Origin: Lachnospiraceae bacterium
GTDB lineage: Bacteria > Bacillota > Clostridia > Lachnospirales > Lachnospiraceae
Direction of reading: 5' to 3'
DNA: 64,000 bases
Assembly: GCA_024694625.1 (NCBI GenBank)
Contig: JAILJP010000083.1
Location: 1-64,000, forward strand
Part shown: piece after piece, positions 35,384 to 44,387 of the stretch
Layout of the letters: each line of letters begins with the position of its first letter
Position numbering within the stretch: position 1 is the first letter of the stretch
The notes under the pieces: generated by a model
What the model saw: the letters and a program-made list of their open reading frames with translations, nothing else
What the model was told of the DNA's origin: nothing
Database searches by the model: none
Translations under genes and position numbers: made by a program

Positions 35384-38188
35384 TTATTTTACCGGTTCAC
35401 CGCTTTTCCATTTTTTCATTTTGAAAAAACGACGTACATAGTAGCAAACAAACAATGCTGCCAGTACCAATCCTATACTGATTAGGATTTTTTCCACAGT
35501 TGTCATCTTATCCGTATAAAGAATTGGCGCATCGGAATTTGCTTCCATATAAAGGATATTCTTTACAGCCTGGCGCATAGCCTTTTGTCCGGATACTGAA
35601 TCCATTACCTCATCACTAAGGGATGAAAGTAAACCATAGCTTAACTGGAAGTCATTTCCGGCTAAAGTCGCACGATTAATATCTTCTGTAGTACAAGCCA
35701 TTACACAGTCTGTAATGACGGCACCTTTAAAGCCCCACTCACTGCGAAGAACCGTCTGCAAAAGGGCTGAACTTTCAGCTGTGGGCGTATAGCCGATTCT
35801 GTTAAAAGAAGACATGATGCCGGTTCCACCACCCATCTTAATTGCCACTTCAAATCCTTTTAAGTAGATTTCACGGAGAGCCTGCTCATTCAGCCAGGTC
35901 AAAAGTCCTCCTGCATCTCGATTGGTTTCTTGATCGTTTACCGCATAGTGTTTCAAATAACAGTAGGTTCCGGTCTCTTTAATACCAATCATTTCATTTC
36001 CCGCCATAATTCCCGAGAGATAACCATCCTCAGAATAATACTCATAGTTTCTTCCCGAGAAAGGACTTCTGTGAATGTTTACTGCAGGGCCGTAGATACC
36101 TGCCACTCCGTAAACCTTGGCTTCATTTCCATAAACCACACCCTTGTTATAGGCTAAATCACTGTTCCATGTCTGAGCCAGCATAGCCTGATTGGTGTAC
36201 ATATTTCCTTTGATTCCGGCAAAGAGCTTTGCCATCAGATTGTTAATTCCGTTCGGGCCATCACACTCCAAATATCTGGGCTTTCCAATACTCTTAACAG
36301 CGGCGCTCTGCCAACCTCCGGACGAAATCAACATATTCATTTCCTCTTTGGAAATCTCATCCAAAAGATCTTCCCAAAGCTCGTCATCATAGTCCACTCC
36401 CTTCATATCCAGAAGAGTCAGGCCGTTTTTCTTTGTGGACCAATCTGCCTTTGTAGTATCTTCAATCACTACACTGTCATCCTTTAAGGCCGCTACTGTT
36501 TCTTCAGTAGCTTCCTTTGATGTAGCTGCCATTTCAGTAGGCATGGTATTTTCCCAATCCGCTCTGGAAAGATAGGTAATGTCCTCTCCATTTGACACAT
36601 CATCAAAAAGATTTGTTGCGGTGATTCCGTCTGTGCTTCTCTTTCCGTCATTCTCATCATTGTAGATTACATCAGAAGCAATGTTTATCACTTCTTTTGC
36701 CACTACTTCATGAGAATCGTTTTGAAGACGGATTTCATAATCACCTGCTTCTAATACATAGGCTCCGCCTTTTGCCTTTACTCCTGTGTAATCATAGGAA
36801 GCCATATCCTCTACCAAAATTTCTATGGTAAGTGTTTCAGACTGTCCGGGCTCTAAGAGAGCTGTTTTTCCAAATCCTCCCAATACCACTTCACTTTTTT
36901 CGATTCCGCCTAAGGTATAAGGGGCGTGATAATAAATCTCTGCTACATCTTTTCCGGCCACACTTCCTATATTTTTCACCGTAACTTTTGCAGTAACGGT
37001 AGATCCGTCAAATTCTACAGAATCCAAAGTCTTCTCAAACTCCGTATAACTCTTTCCATATCCGAAGGGATACTGCACGGTGGTATCATAGTCAATAAAT
37101 CCATCGGCTCCTGCGGTTTCATAGAAGCGATATCCTACATACACGCCTTCTATATAGTCTACATAGTGGTATGCATCTTCTCCGCTTTCTGCATCACCGG
37201 TTCCTGCAGCACCGGCTGTATTTTCGTAGGAAACATTTGTATAGTCATAATCCCCATGGCTGTAGAACGTAGGATTTGATTCCATCTCATAAGCAAAGGT
37301 ATCCACCGTTTTACCTGAGGGATTTGTTTCACCTTTTAAAATATTTCCAAGTGCTACCGTTCCTACAGAACCAAAACATCCGCTCCACAAGGCTGCGTCA
37401 ACCTTTTCTTCTTCCAAAAAGCCCAGTTCCATGGCATTTGTTGAATTTAACACTACCACTACAGTTCCAAAGTTGTCTTCCAATAAGGTAAGCGTGTCTC
37501 TTTCTGCCTGATTCAGTTCCAAATAGTTTTTTCCGGCTTCACCGCCATAGTAGCCCTCCATATCTTTTGGAAGGTCATCACCTTCACCACCGATTCGAGA
37601 GATTACATACAGTGCAACATCCGAATAACTCTTTGCATTTTCCACATAAGTTTCCACATCTTTTGGATTATTTTCATAAAGACCAAAGTCTGTTCCCACT
37701 AATCCTTTATTCTCTGCTGCCATTGCATTTTCTTCATAGAAAGAAACCAGTTCTTCATTTAATTCAAATCCGGCCTCTTTTAAACCATCATATAAAGATG
37801 TGTAATTTGTACCACCTGCTCCGGATCCGGTTCCGCCAAAAGTAGAATAATAACCGCCTCGGCCAAACACATTGATCTTTGTTTCACCGGACAATGGAAG
37901 GGTATTATTTTTGTTTTCTAATAAAACGATTCCCTCCTCAGCCTCCTGCAGGGTAATATCTTTTGCTTCGCTTTCAATTTCTTCAAAAGCCGTCCCGCTG
38001 GGGTCCTTTGCAAACACAACGTTGTCAACTACTCCAAAATAGGGTCTAAACGATGATAGTACTACGCTAACAATTAAACACAGCACCATCAAAACAGTAA
38101 CAAAAACAAAACCCACTTTTCCCGGACGTTTTATTACTTTTCCATCCACAATGCGAAGTCTTGCTTTTTTTCTCTCTTCCCTTGTCAT
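35384..38188 (-). CDS. Membrane-anchored GH3 beta-glucosidase with reversed domain order
   Basis: 934 residues. A cytoplasmic start, a transmembrane helix (about 29-50), then the GH3 C-terminal-type (alpha/beta) sandwich first (about 85-300; GIVLLENKNNTLPL), a fibronectin-like domain (about 390-490), and only then the GH3 TIM barrel (about 600-890) with NRDAGGLL and the nucleophile Asp in AVITDCVM near residue 827. A second membrane helix lies near 895-920. This C-before-N order is known in some rumen and gut beta-glucosidases. The enzyme is probably displayed outside the membrane. ATG at 38188 has a perfect AAGGAGG; the longer frame does not. Confidence 0.88.
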   Translation of the reverse strand: MTREERKKARLRIVDGKVIKRPGKVGFVFVTVLMVLCLIVSVVLSSFRPYFGVVDNVVFAKDPSGTAFEEIESEAKDITLQEAEEGIVLLENKNNTLPLSGETKINVFGRGGYYSTFGGTGSGAGGTNYTSLYDGLKEAGFELNEELVSFYEENAMAAENKGLVGTDFGLYENNPKDVETYVENAKSYSDVALYVISRIGGEGDDLPKDMEGYYGGEAGKNYLELNQAERDTLTLLEDNFGTVVVVLNSTNAMELGFLEEEKVDAALWSGCFGSVGTVALGNILKGETNPSGKTVDTFAYEMESNPTFYSHGDYDYTNVSYENTAGAAGTGDAESGEDAYHYVDYIEGVYVGYRFYETAGADGFIDYDTTVQYPFGYGKSYTEFEKTLDSVEFDGSTVTAKVTVKNIGSVAGKDVAEIYYHAPYTLGGIEKSEVVLGGFGKTALLEPGQSETLTIEILVEDMASYDYTGVKAKGGAYVLEAGDYEIRLQNDSHEVVAKEVINIASDVIYNDENDGKRSTDGITATNLFDDVSNGEDITYLSRADWENTMPTEMAATSKEATEETVAALKDDSVVIEDTTKADWSTKKNGLTLLDMKGVDYDDELWEDLLDEISKEEMNMLISSGGWQSAAVKSIGKPRYLECDGPNGINNLMAKLFAGIKGNMYTNQAMLAQTWNSDLAYNKGVVYGNEAKVYGVAGIYGPAVNIHRSPFSGRNYEYYSEDGYLSGIMAGNEMIGIKETGTYCYLKHYAVNDQETNRDAGGLLTWLNEQALREIYLKGFEVAIKMGGGTGIMSSFNRIGYTPTAESSALLQTVLRSEWGFKGAVITDCVMACTTEDINRATLAGNDFQLSYGLLSSLSDEVMDSVSGQKAMRQAVKNILYMEANSDAPILYTDKMTTVEKILISIGLVLAALFVCYYVRRFFKMKKWKSGEPVK

Positions 38189-38310
38189 AATAACCTCCTT
38201 CATTTTCGTCCTTTTTGCCAAAGTAAGACCAAATATCCTCGTTTACAATCATGGCTTTTGGGACCTTTCTGATCTTATCTTAACAAGGGAACCCACAGAG
38301 TAAAAGAGCT

Positions 38311-38351
38311 TTGGCAGATATGGTTTTTTCATTGGCAGATATGGTTTTTCA
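38311..38351 (+). promoter_or_regulatory. Direct repeats, probable LytTR-type operator
   Basis: TTGGCAGATATGGTTTTT occurs twice (from 38311 and from 38332) with an exact 21-bp period. LytTR regulators bind pairs of direct repeats with this spacing. The site lies about 45-85 bases ahead of the LytTR gene and also faces the divergent GH3 gene, so either or both could be controlled. Confidence 0.6.
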
Positions 38352-38396
38352 TTCTATTTTTTCTTTGTTATAATTTATAGAAGAAAGGGGATATTT

Positions 38397-39104
38397 ATGC
38401 GAATTGCGATTATTGATGACAATCAATTTGACAGAGAAATGATTCTCTCATTTTTAGAAAAGTTTTTCCAGGAAGATCAGGGGACATATACGGTTTCCGA
38501 ATACGAAAACGCAGAAGGTTTTTTAGCACAGTACGCCTATACCTATGACTTTATTATTATGGATATTGACATGCCCGGGATTTCCGGAATAGACGCAGCC
38601 AAAAAACTTCGAACTCTGGATAAAAACGTCACACTAATGTTTGTTACCAATATGCCCCAGTATGCCATGGAGGGATATGACGTAGAAGCGGTGGACTATG
38701 TATTAAAGCCCATTTCCTATCCGGACTTTCGACTGAAAATGCTAAAAGCAAAGCGCTACATAGCCCGAAATCATGACACTAAAATCACAATCACTACTTC
38801 CAGCGATATCATTGTTGTAAACGCATCCGATATCTATTACGTAGAATCCCAGCTTCATTATCTCCTTTATCATACGAAAAAAGGCACCTATAAAATGCGA
38901 GGCAAACTATCAGAGGTAGAAGACATTCTTTTCCCTTGTCATTTTGCCCGCTCCGGTGGCAGTTTCATTATTAATCTGGCTCACCTGGAACAAATTTCCG
39001 GATATGAGGCGATTGTAGCCGGGGAAAGCCTCCCTATCAGCCGCCGCATGAAGCCCTCTCTTTTATCCACTTACACGAAATACATAGGAGGTATGAACCA
39101 TTGA
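38397..39104 (+). CDS. LytTR-family response regulator
   Basis: 235 residues. Receiver domain (about 1-125) with the acidic pocket IIDDNQFD, phospho-Asp in IIMDIDMPGISG near 58 and the Lys in DYVLKPISY near 105; LytTR DNA-binding domain (about 140-235; ASDIYYVESQLHYLLYHTKKG). It shares a 4-base overlap with its kinase. The pair resembles AgrA/AgrC, but no agrB or agrD is present. A divergent GH3 gene and the repeats at 38311 suggest what it may regulate. Confidence 0.93.
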   Translation: MRIAIIDDNQFDREMILSFLEKFFQEDQGTYTVSEYENAEGFLAQYAYTYDFIIMDIDMPGISGIDAAKKLRTLDKNVTLMFVTNMPQYAMEGYDVEAVDYVLKPISYPDFRLKMLKAKRYIARNHDTKITITTSSDIIVVNASDIYYVESQLHYLLYHTKKGTYKMRGKLSEVEDILFPCHFARSGGSFIINLAHLEQISGYEAIVAGESLPISRRMKPSLLSTYTKYIGGMNH

Positions 39105-40456
39105 TTCCCTTTTCAGTTTATGCATTTGAAGAATTACGACTTCCACTGGAGTTGCTCTGGGCCACACTGGTATTTTGTCTTCCTTTTGCTGAAAAAAAGA
39201 ATCATTTTGTCTTAAGAGCTACTTTCGGATACATTTTTATAACATTATTGTCGCTTTTTTACTTTCCTATCTTTGGATGGGACAAGCTAAGCCCCAGATT
39301 CTATTTTTTCATTCTTATCTGGTATCTTTTTATTGCTTTGTTTTCCCCTTTTTATGCCGGATTTTGTTTTCAAATAAAAAAAGCAGATGCACTTCTTCTG
39401 GGGAGTCTCGCTTTTTCTCTGCAAAATATCATTTACTCTTTTTATCACCTATATATCGCCCGTGTCCTGTTTTCAAAAATACGATGTCACCTGATTCCAT
39501 ATATTTTAGGAGCTTTATTGCTTTGTGTTCTTTTGTTTACGCTGGTTGACCGGATATACACTCCCATCCTTAAGAAAAGCGAAGGCAGTCTTTTACGGGA
39601 TACCAAAAAGAATATTTCTATTTTTTTAGTGATTTATATCATCCTGTATTTGTTTCTTATTTTTTACCAGGCCATCTATGAGCAGGGATACTCCATCTAT
39701 GACAAATCCTCCTGGATTTCCGGAATACTGGTGAGCGTACTGATTCTGGCTATGCAGTACAGTTCTATTTCAGCCCTGGTTTATGCCGAGAAGACCAAAA
39801 ACATGGAGGAACTTCTGTTAAACAGCGAGCACTACTACGAACTGTCCAAGGAACATATTTCCATCATCAACCGAAAATGCCATGATTTAAAGCATCAGTT
39901 GAAAGTCCTTCGCACCGTAAGTGAAGAAGAGCGAAATGATTACATAACAGAAGCGGAAAAAAGTATTCTTTTTTATCAAAATCTGATTTATACCGACAAC
40001 GAAGCGCTAAATACGATTTTAGCCGAAAAAGGATTGTTCTGTTCTGAAAATGACATTGATTTCCACTGCTCTGTGGATGATGTGGACCTGACAAAAATTC
40101 GTGTATCGGACTTATACTCCATGTTGGGAAACGGTATTGATAACGCTATTGAATATGTAAAAAAACAATCCAACTCCACCCTACGCACCATCAGTCTACG
40201 AATGACAAAGAGTGGCAGCTTTATAGGAATTCAGATTTCCAATCCATTGGCTTATGAGGATGCCCTATACTATAAAAATCAGCAGGAAAAATCTATGCAT
40301 TCCTTATTAGAATCCACAAAAAAATCCAAAGCCTATCACGGCTTTGGATTAAAAAGCATACGCTATGTAGCCGAAAAATATGACGGTCATATGGAATATT
40401 CCATTGATGACGGACTGTTTACTTTACAAATCATTATTCCACTTAATTTAGAATAA
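39101..40456 (+). CDS. GHKL-type sensor histidine kinase (AgrC-like)
   Basis: 451 residues. Six or seven transmembrane helices (about 5-225) form the sensor; the cytoplasmic part carries the phospho-His in RKCHDLKHQLKVLR near residue 264, the N-box MLGNGIDNAIEYV near 345 and the G-box HGFGLKSIRYVAEKYDG near 412. The TTG start overlaps the regulator's stop (AGGAGG nine bases upstream), so the two are coupled. The signal is unknown; relatives bind peptides. Confidence 0.9.
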   Translation: MIPFSVYAFEELRLPLELLWATLVFCLPFAEKKNHFVLRATFGYIFITLLSLFYFPIFGWDKLSPRFYFFILIWYLFIALFSPFYAGFCFQIKKADALLLGSLAFSLQNIIYSFYHLYIARVLFSKIRCHLIPYILGALLLCVLLFTLVDRIYTPILKKSEGSLLRDTKKNISIFLVIYIILYLFLIFYQAIYEQGYSIYDKSSWISGILVSVLILAMQYSSISALVYAEKTKNMEELLLNSEHYYELSKEHISIINRKCHDLKHQLKVLRTVSEEERNDYITEAEKSILFYQNLIYTDNEALNTILAEKGLFCSENDIDFHCSVDDVDLTKIRVSDLYSMLGNGIDNAIEYVKKQSNSTLRTISLRMTKSGSFIGIQISNPLAYEDALYYKNQQEKSMHSLLESTKKSKAYHGFGLKSIRYVAEKYDGHMEYSIDDGLFTLQIIIPLNLE

Positions 40457-40546
40457 AACTTCTCCGTCACAGTCGTATTCTTTAAGGCACCGCTTCGAAA
40501 AGCTATTCGATCCTCTAAATTCAGCATCTTTCCAGGGCCTTTTCGC

Positions 40547-40761
40547 ATCTTCCGGGCTCAAATCCAAGAAACATTCCTTTTCAGCCCGGAGATTTTTCAC
40601 TTTTTGAGGTTTTCCGGGCATTTTTGCCCTATTACTCTTAAAAACGCCCAGCGCCAACCTATGAAATGCAAGTTGGGTGCAATCAAACCGGGCAGGAAAT
40701 AACAAGAATTCAAAAAACAGCCCGGAAAATATTGATTATCGCAAGAGCGAACTACATGAAA
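40547..40761 (+). repeat. Dispersed GCCCGG-rich repeat, copy C
   Basis: The longest copy, sharing with A the ATATTGATTATCGCAAGAGCGAACTA end. It lies about 90 bases past the GHKL kinase gene. The minus strand has a long open frame across it (about 85 codons) whose translation is similar in all three copies, but copies A and B carry stop codons, so I treat this as repeat, not gene. Confidence 0.85.
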
Positions 40762-40904
40762 GAACCAAACCGCAAAACTAAGGGACTTGATTCTCGCCTG
40801 CCGGCTCGGTCGGTGCTCCTGCTTCGCAGGGTCGTCCCCCGGACGACCACACCCCACACGATTTGCGAGGAATTTTGTTTATGGTTCAAGTCCCATCTTC
40901 TGCA
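40762..40904. other. Hairpin-rich stretch ending in an inverted copy of the tRNA-Leu 3' end
   Basis: Two small hairpins (CCTGC-TTC-GCAGG at 40818-40830, GGTCGTCC-CCC-GGACGACC at 40830-40848) are followed at 40883-40904 by 22 bases identical to the last 22 bases of the tRNA-Leu next door, in the opposite orientation. I see no gene in the 40457-40936 stretch. Confidence 0.7.
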
Positions 40905-40935
40905 CAAAAAAAGACACCTTATCGGTATCTTTTTC
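40905..40935 (-). terminator. Terminator of tRNA-Leu
   Basis: AAGATACC and GGTGTCTT (one G-U) form an 8-bp stem, followed on the minus strand by seven T, directly after the tRNA 3' end. Confidence 0.75.
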
Positions 40936-40936
40936 G

Positions 40937-41020
40937 TGCAGAAGATGGGACTTGAACCCACACGATATTGCTACCACAGGCACCTGAAGCCTGCGCGTCT
41001 GCCAATTCCGCCACTTCTGC
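40937..41020 (-). tRNA. tRNA-Leu (CAG)
   Basis: 84-nt class II tRNA on the minus strand. The acceptor stem GCAGAAG pairs with CTTCTGC and the discriminator base is A. The anticodon stem CAGGC/GCCTG encloses the loop TTCAGGT, giving anticodon CAG for leucine CTG codons. A long variable arm and the T-loop GGGTTCAAGTCCC are present. CCA is not encoded. Confidence 0.93.
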
Positions 41021-41021
41021 G

Positions 41022-41050
41022 AACAAAAAACATTTTAAATGTTTTTTGTC
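41022..41050. terminator. AT-rich perfect palindrome between the surface-protein gene and tRNA-Leu
   Basis: ACAAAAAACATTT and its exact complement are separated by one base. It may end transcription of the surface-protein gene just ahead of the tRNA; the stem is AT-rich, so strength is doubtful. Confidence 0.4.
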
Positions 41051-41083
41051 CCTTCGTCAATCCTATTTCAGGATAAAATAGTT

Positions 41084-42934
41084 CTATTTCTGTTTCTTTT
41101 TAAGCATTACGAAAATGCCTGTTAAAGCCACTAAAACAAGTGCTAGAATTCCTGCAAGAATCCCCGTTGAAACACTACTTGTTACTGCAGTATCATCACT
41201 AGATGTGTCATCAGATTCCGTAGAGGAAACAGTGGCTGCCAAAGTAGTAAATCCTGTAGATGTACCATAATAGTCATCGAAGGATGTACGGTCGATGTAG
41301 GAATCAGACAGTTCATTGTTTTCGTCTGTGGTTACTGTAGTGGAATAATCACCGCTTACGGTAACAGTAATACTACTGTCGCCACTGACTACAGTTTCTC
41401 CATTTGCCACGATGGTAACTGTCTTTCCACTTTCATCCACAATTGTCGCACCATCTTCTGCATTTAATGCACTAATGGTAGTATCTTCTGTAACTACCCA
41501 AGTTGAATCAGAGGATACATTTACCGTGATGGGTGAATCTGTTGCATTGGTATTTACAGCATTTTCTGTAATGGTAAATGCACCTGTGTAGGTTGTTCCA
41601 TCCAACAAATAAAAGTCTAATGCAGAAATCGTATCTACGGATACATCACCGGATAAAGTCTCGCCATAGGCAGTAAATGTTACTGTACCACCATTGGATC
41701 CGGCTGTTCCCCATGAGTTGGAATCATTGCCTTCTACCTGCAATAGATTTACATTTTCTGAATCAAAATCCAATGTCGTTCCAGAAAGAACAATATTTGC
41801 AGAAGTATTTGTTACATAAAACATTGCTCCGCTTTCAATAGAAGATGTAAGTGTGGAATCTACAGCATTAAAAGTTGCTCTGTCACCCGTAGTAGTCTCT
41901 GCATCACCGGATGTAGACTGGTAAATGATAACGCCGTTTGCTATAGGATCTGATGCAGTCGCACTTGTTATGGTACTTTCCAAATCAGAATTATAGATTA
42001 AGATCGTGTTTAATCCTTCCATACCAGCAATCTGACTTCCACTGGCTGTTCCTTCCACATTAGACACCTGAATGTCTCCGGTGGAATATAAAAGAGGTGA
42101 ACCACTTCCTGCTGTTGACAAAGTAGAATTTGTCACAGAAATACTTCCGCCGCCTCGGTCGGTTGCAATAGCTGCACAGTGCTCACCCACAGTTGCAATG
42201 TCCATCAAATTGGCTACAATTGTTCCGCCATAAGTAGCATCCAATCCTCTTGAATTGGATTCGGAAGTCTCAATAGTAACATTGTTTGCATAAACTGTAC
42301 CACTGTCTGTAGCAAAAATCGCATTGCTACCTGTAGAATCTGCAGATAAAGAAGTATCGGAAACATAAGCCATAGAATCTTCACCTATAGAAAGTAAAAT
42401 AGAGTTTACGCCATAAAAATTACAACTATCTCCGTCTTCATCACTTCCTGATTTTGTTAACGTATCATTGGTAATGGTAAGAGTACCACCATTTTCTGCC
42501 AATGCAGCATTTTCATCTATCGTTTCAGTAGAGACTGTTTCTCCATCAGAAGATACTTCTTCACCATCTGCTGTCAATGCACCGGAATAACTTCCGGAAT
42601 AATCAAATGTAGTTGTGTTGGCGCCGCCACCAAAAGAGCCGTCCCCAGAAGGAGCTTCTCCACTAGGTGCTTCTCCAGTTTCTCCAGACTCACTGCTTTC
42701 ACCTTCCGGTTTTTCCGGAGGTGTGCCTCCGTTTTCTGTTGTTCCCCCATCGGAGGGAGCCTCTCCGCTGGGAAGCTCCGGAGGTGTGCCTCCATCTGAA
42801 TCTGATCCAGTTGTCGATTCCGAAGTCGTTGTCTGGGAAGTTTCTGTTGCATAAATCTGCAAAGGTGCGGTTGCTAATAGTCCTACTGCCATAGAACCAG
42901 CCAACACTCTTGCCCACTTTTTCTTATTTCTCAT
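41084..42934 (-). CDS. Secreted/anchored beta-rich surface protein
   Basis: 616 residues. Signal peptide (about 1-30, hydrophobic core VLAGSMAVGLLATAPLQ), a low-complexity Gly/Pro/Ser/Glu region (about 35-110) with near-repeats GGTPPELPSGEAPS and GGTPPEKPEGESS, then ~430 residues of Asn/Ser/Thr-rich strands (NVTIETSESNSRG, NSTLSTAGSGSP) typical of right-handed beta-helix or pectate-lyase-like surface proteins, and a C-terminal membrane helix followed by KKKQK. No LPxTG sorting motif, so it is held by the helix. The role could be adhesion or glycan binding; no catalytic residues are recognised. Confidence 0.75.
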   Translation of the reverse strand: MRNKKKWARVLAGSMAVGLLATAPLQIYATETSQTTTSESTTGSDSDGGTPPELPSGEAPSDGGTTENGGTPPEKPEGESSESGETGEAPSGEAPSGDGSFGGGANTTTFDYSGSYSGALTADGEEVSSDGETVSTETIDENAALAENGGTLTITNDTLTKSGSDEDGDSCNFYGVNSILLSIGEDSMAYVSDTSLSADSTGSNAIFATDSGTVYANNVTIETSESNSRGLDATYGGTIVANLMDIATVGEHCAAIATDRGGGSISVTNSTLSTAGSGSPLLYSTGDIQVSNVEGTASGSQIAGMEGLNTILIYNSDLESTITSATASDPIANGVIIYQSTSGDAETTTGDRATFNAVDSTLTSSIESGAMFYVTNTSANIVLSGTTLDFDSENVNLLQVEGNDSNSWGTAGSNGGTVTFTAYGETLSGDVSVDTISALDFYLLDGTTYTGAFTITENAVNTNATDSPITVNVSSDSTWVVTEDTTISALNAEDGATIVDESGKTVTIVANGETVVSGDSSITVTVSGDYSTTVTTDENNELSDSYIDRTSFDDYYGTSTGFTTLAATVSSTESDDTSSDDTAVTSSVSTGILAGILALVLVALTGIFVMLKKKQK

Positions 42935-43094
42935 AATTTAAACCACCTTTCATACAAAACAAAAAAGACACTTTAAAAAGCATCTTTTTGATTTATTTGA
43001 AAGTATATACTTGTTTCCTTAAATGAAAATTAAAAAACCTCTTTCATCAATTTAATATAGAAATATTCCAAAAATATCTTAATCAAAAATCAAT

Positions 43095-43118
43095 ATGAAG
43101 ACAAAAGAACCGTCCCTC
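43095..43118. repeat. REP-like half element after the ATPase stop codon
   Basis: TGAAGACAAAAGAACCGTCCC matches one arm of the palindromes at 28969 and 30587. The other arm is missing. It starts one to two bases past the TAA of the ATPase gene. No gene is present between 42935 and 43118. Confidence 0.75.
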
Positions 43119-43838
43119 TTAACCCAATAATCTGTTTAATAACTGATCTTTATTTTCAAGAAACAACTTGGTAATTTGATAACTATCGGTTTCCTCATAA
43201 GCAATTGGATGCATCATCCCCTCATCAAAGCTGAAAATTTCTGCACCCGGAATTCCCAATAAAATAGGGGAATGAGTGACCATAATAAACTGAGATCCCT
43301 GCTTTGCACAGTTTACTATTTCTAACAACAAACTCAGTTGTCGCTGCGGTGACAAAGCAGCCTCCGGCTCATCCAACAAAAAAACACCGTTTTCAGAGAA
43401 ATTATTTTGAACCAACTGTAGAAAGCTTTCTCCATGAGACTTTTCATGATAATGCTGAGGGACACCACCTTCTCTGCTGTACTCATCTTCTGCGCTAGCC
43501 ACGTTATAAAAACTTTCAGCTCTAAGAAAATATCCCCACTTAGGTTTTCGAAATCCTCTGGAAAGACGAATTGCATTGCAGAGTTCTGAATGGGAATCAA
43601 AGGTGGAAAAACTATAATTCTTTGTGCCACCTTCAGGATTAAATCCATAATTCACCGCAATAGCTTCCAGCATAGTAGATTTACCACTACCGTTTTCACC
43701 AACAAAAATCGTGATATTATTATGGAACTCCAAATATTCCATCTCCCGAATGGCATCAATTTCTCGCAAATAACTATCTTCCTCTATTCTTTTCCAGTCA
43801 AATTTCACCCCTTGAATGAATAAACCAGTATCCAACAT
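43119..43838 (-). CDS. AAA/ABC-type ATPase of the RecF/SMC class
   Basis: 239 residues. Walker A VGENGSGKSTMLEAIA near residue 47, a short insert in place of a coiled coil, Walker B GVFLLDEPEAALSP near 155 and the H-loop VTHSPILLGIP near 190. Such single-domain proteins are related to SMC/RecF/OLD heads and to ATPases of defence systems, but no nuclease or partner gene is adjacent. It is flanked by a REP half element and by the flavodoxin gene's terminator. Function unknown. Confidence 0.82.
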   Translation of the reverse strand: MLDTGLFIQGVKFDWKRIEEDSYLREIDAIREMEYLEFHNNITIFVGENGSGKSTMLEAIAVNYGFNPEGGTKNYSFSTFDSHSELCNAIRLSRGFRKPKWGYFLRAESFYNVASAEDEYSREGGVPQHYHEKSHGESFLQLVQNNFSENGVFLLDEPEAALSPQRQLSLLLEIVNCAKQGSQFIMVTHSPILLGIPGAEIFSFDEGMMHPIAYEETDSYQITKLFLENKDQLLNRLLG

Positions 43839-43862
43839 AACTACTCCTTAAAAAACTCAACA

Positions 43863-43893
43863 CAAAAAAGAGGCGTCAGATTTCCGACGCCTC
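43863..43893 (-). terminator. Terminator of the flavodoxin gene
   Basis: GAGGCGTC and GACGCCTC form a perfect 8-bp stem with an 8-base loop, followed on the minus strand by TTTTTTG. Confidence 0.8.
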
Positions 43894-43900
43894 GAAATTT

Positions 43901-43921
43901 GAAGACAAAAGATGAATCCCT
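43901..43921. repeat. Decayed REP-like arm at the flavodoxin stop codon
   Basis: On the minus strand TAGGGATTCATCTTTTGTC follows the pattern TAGGGGACGGTTCTTTTGTC of intact elements, with the middle altered. It begins in the TAG of the flavodoxin gene. Resemblance is partial, so confidence is modest. Confidence 0.4.
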
Positions 43922-44336
43922 ACGCCAAAATTTCTTTTGCAAAAGTTTTTGCATTTTCAAGATCCTCGGCATTTGGTCTGCCCTTGTGCAGCATTAAAAA
44001 GCTTCCTCTGCAATAGAAATTTCTTTCATCTACAGAAATACCGGAATCCTTAATTGCTCTTTCCACTTCAGGAAATGCACGCTCTGCCAACGCGGATGTT
44101 GAAAACACCACGATTTTCCCGACTTGATCAGAATCCAGTTTTGCAATAAAACTCTTTACATGATCATCGATTCCGTAGGCATACACAGATGCTCCTAAAA
44201 ACAAAGTGTCTACTGCACCATCTAAACCTGCATCTGTTGATTTTGCTTCCACTCCCGCTACTTCAGCGATTGCATCTGCCAATTTTTTTGTATTTCCACT
44301 TCTTGAATAATATCTTACTGCTACTGACATTTTCAT
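43920..44336 (-). CDS. Flavodoxin
   Basis: 138-residue FMN-binding electron carrier. The phosphate-binding loop YYSRSGNTKKLADAIAE near residue 8 and the isoalloxazine regions ASVYAYGIDD near 50 and VVFSTSALAE near 78 are recognisable. Slightly short but of the right fold. It may serve the flavin or radical-SAM enzymes elsewhere. No operon partner; own terminator. Confidence 0.85.
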   Translation of the reverse strand: MKMSVAVRYYSRSGNTKKLADAIAEVAGVEAKSTDAGLDGAVDTLFLGASVYAYGIDDHVKSFIAKLDSDQVGKIVVFSTSALAERAFPEVERAIKDSGISVDERNFYCRGSFLMLHKGRPNAEDLENAKTFAKEILA

Positions 44337-44387
44337 CCTCCTATTTTCAAAATAGATTTTGTGCTATTCATTATTATACAATCTTTT

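Noticed and set aside
38352..38396. agrD-like pheromone gene next to the LytTR/GHKL pair
   Set aside because: No short ORF with a ribosome site and no agrB-like membrane protease is present on either side.
40448..40705. 85-codon minus-strand ORF
   Set aside because: It lies inside dispersed repeat copy C; the equivalent frame has stops in copies A and B and there is no ribosome site.
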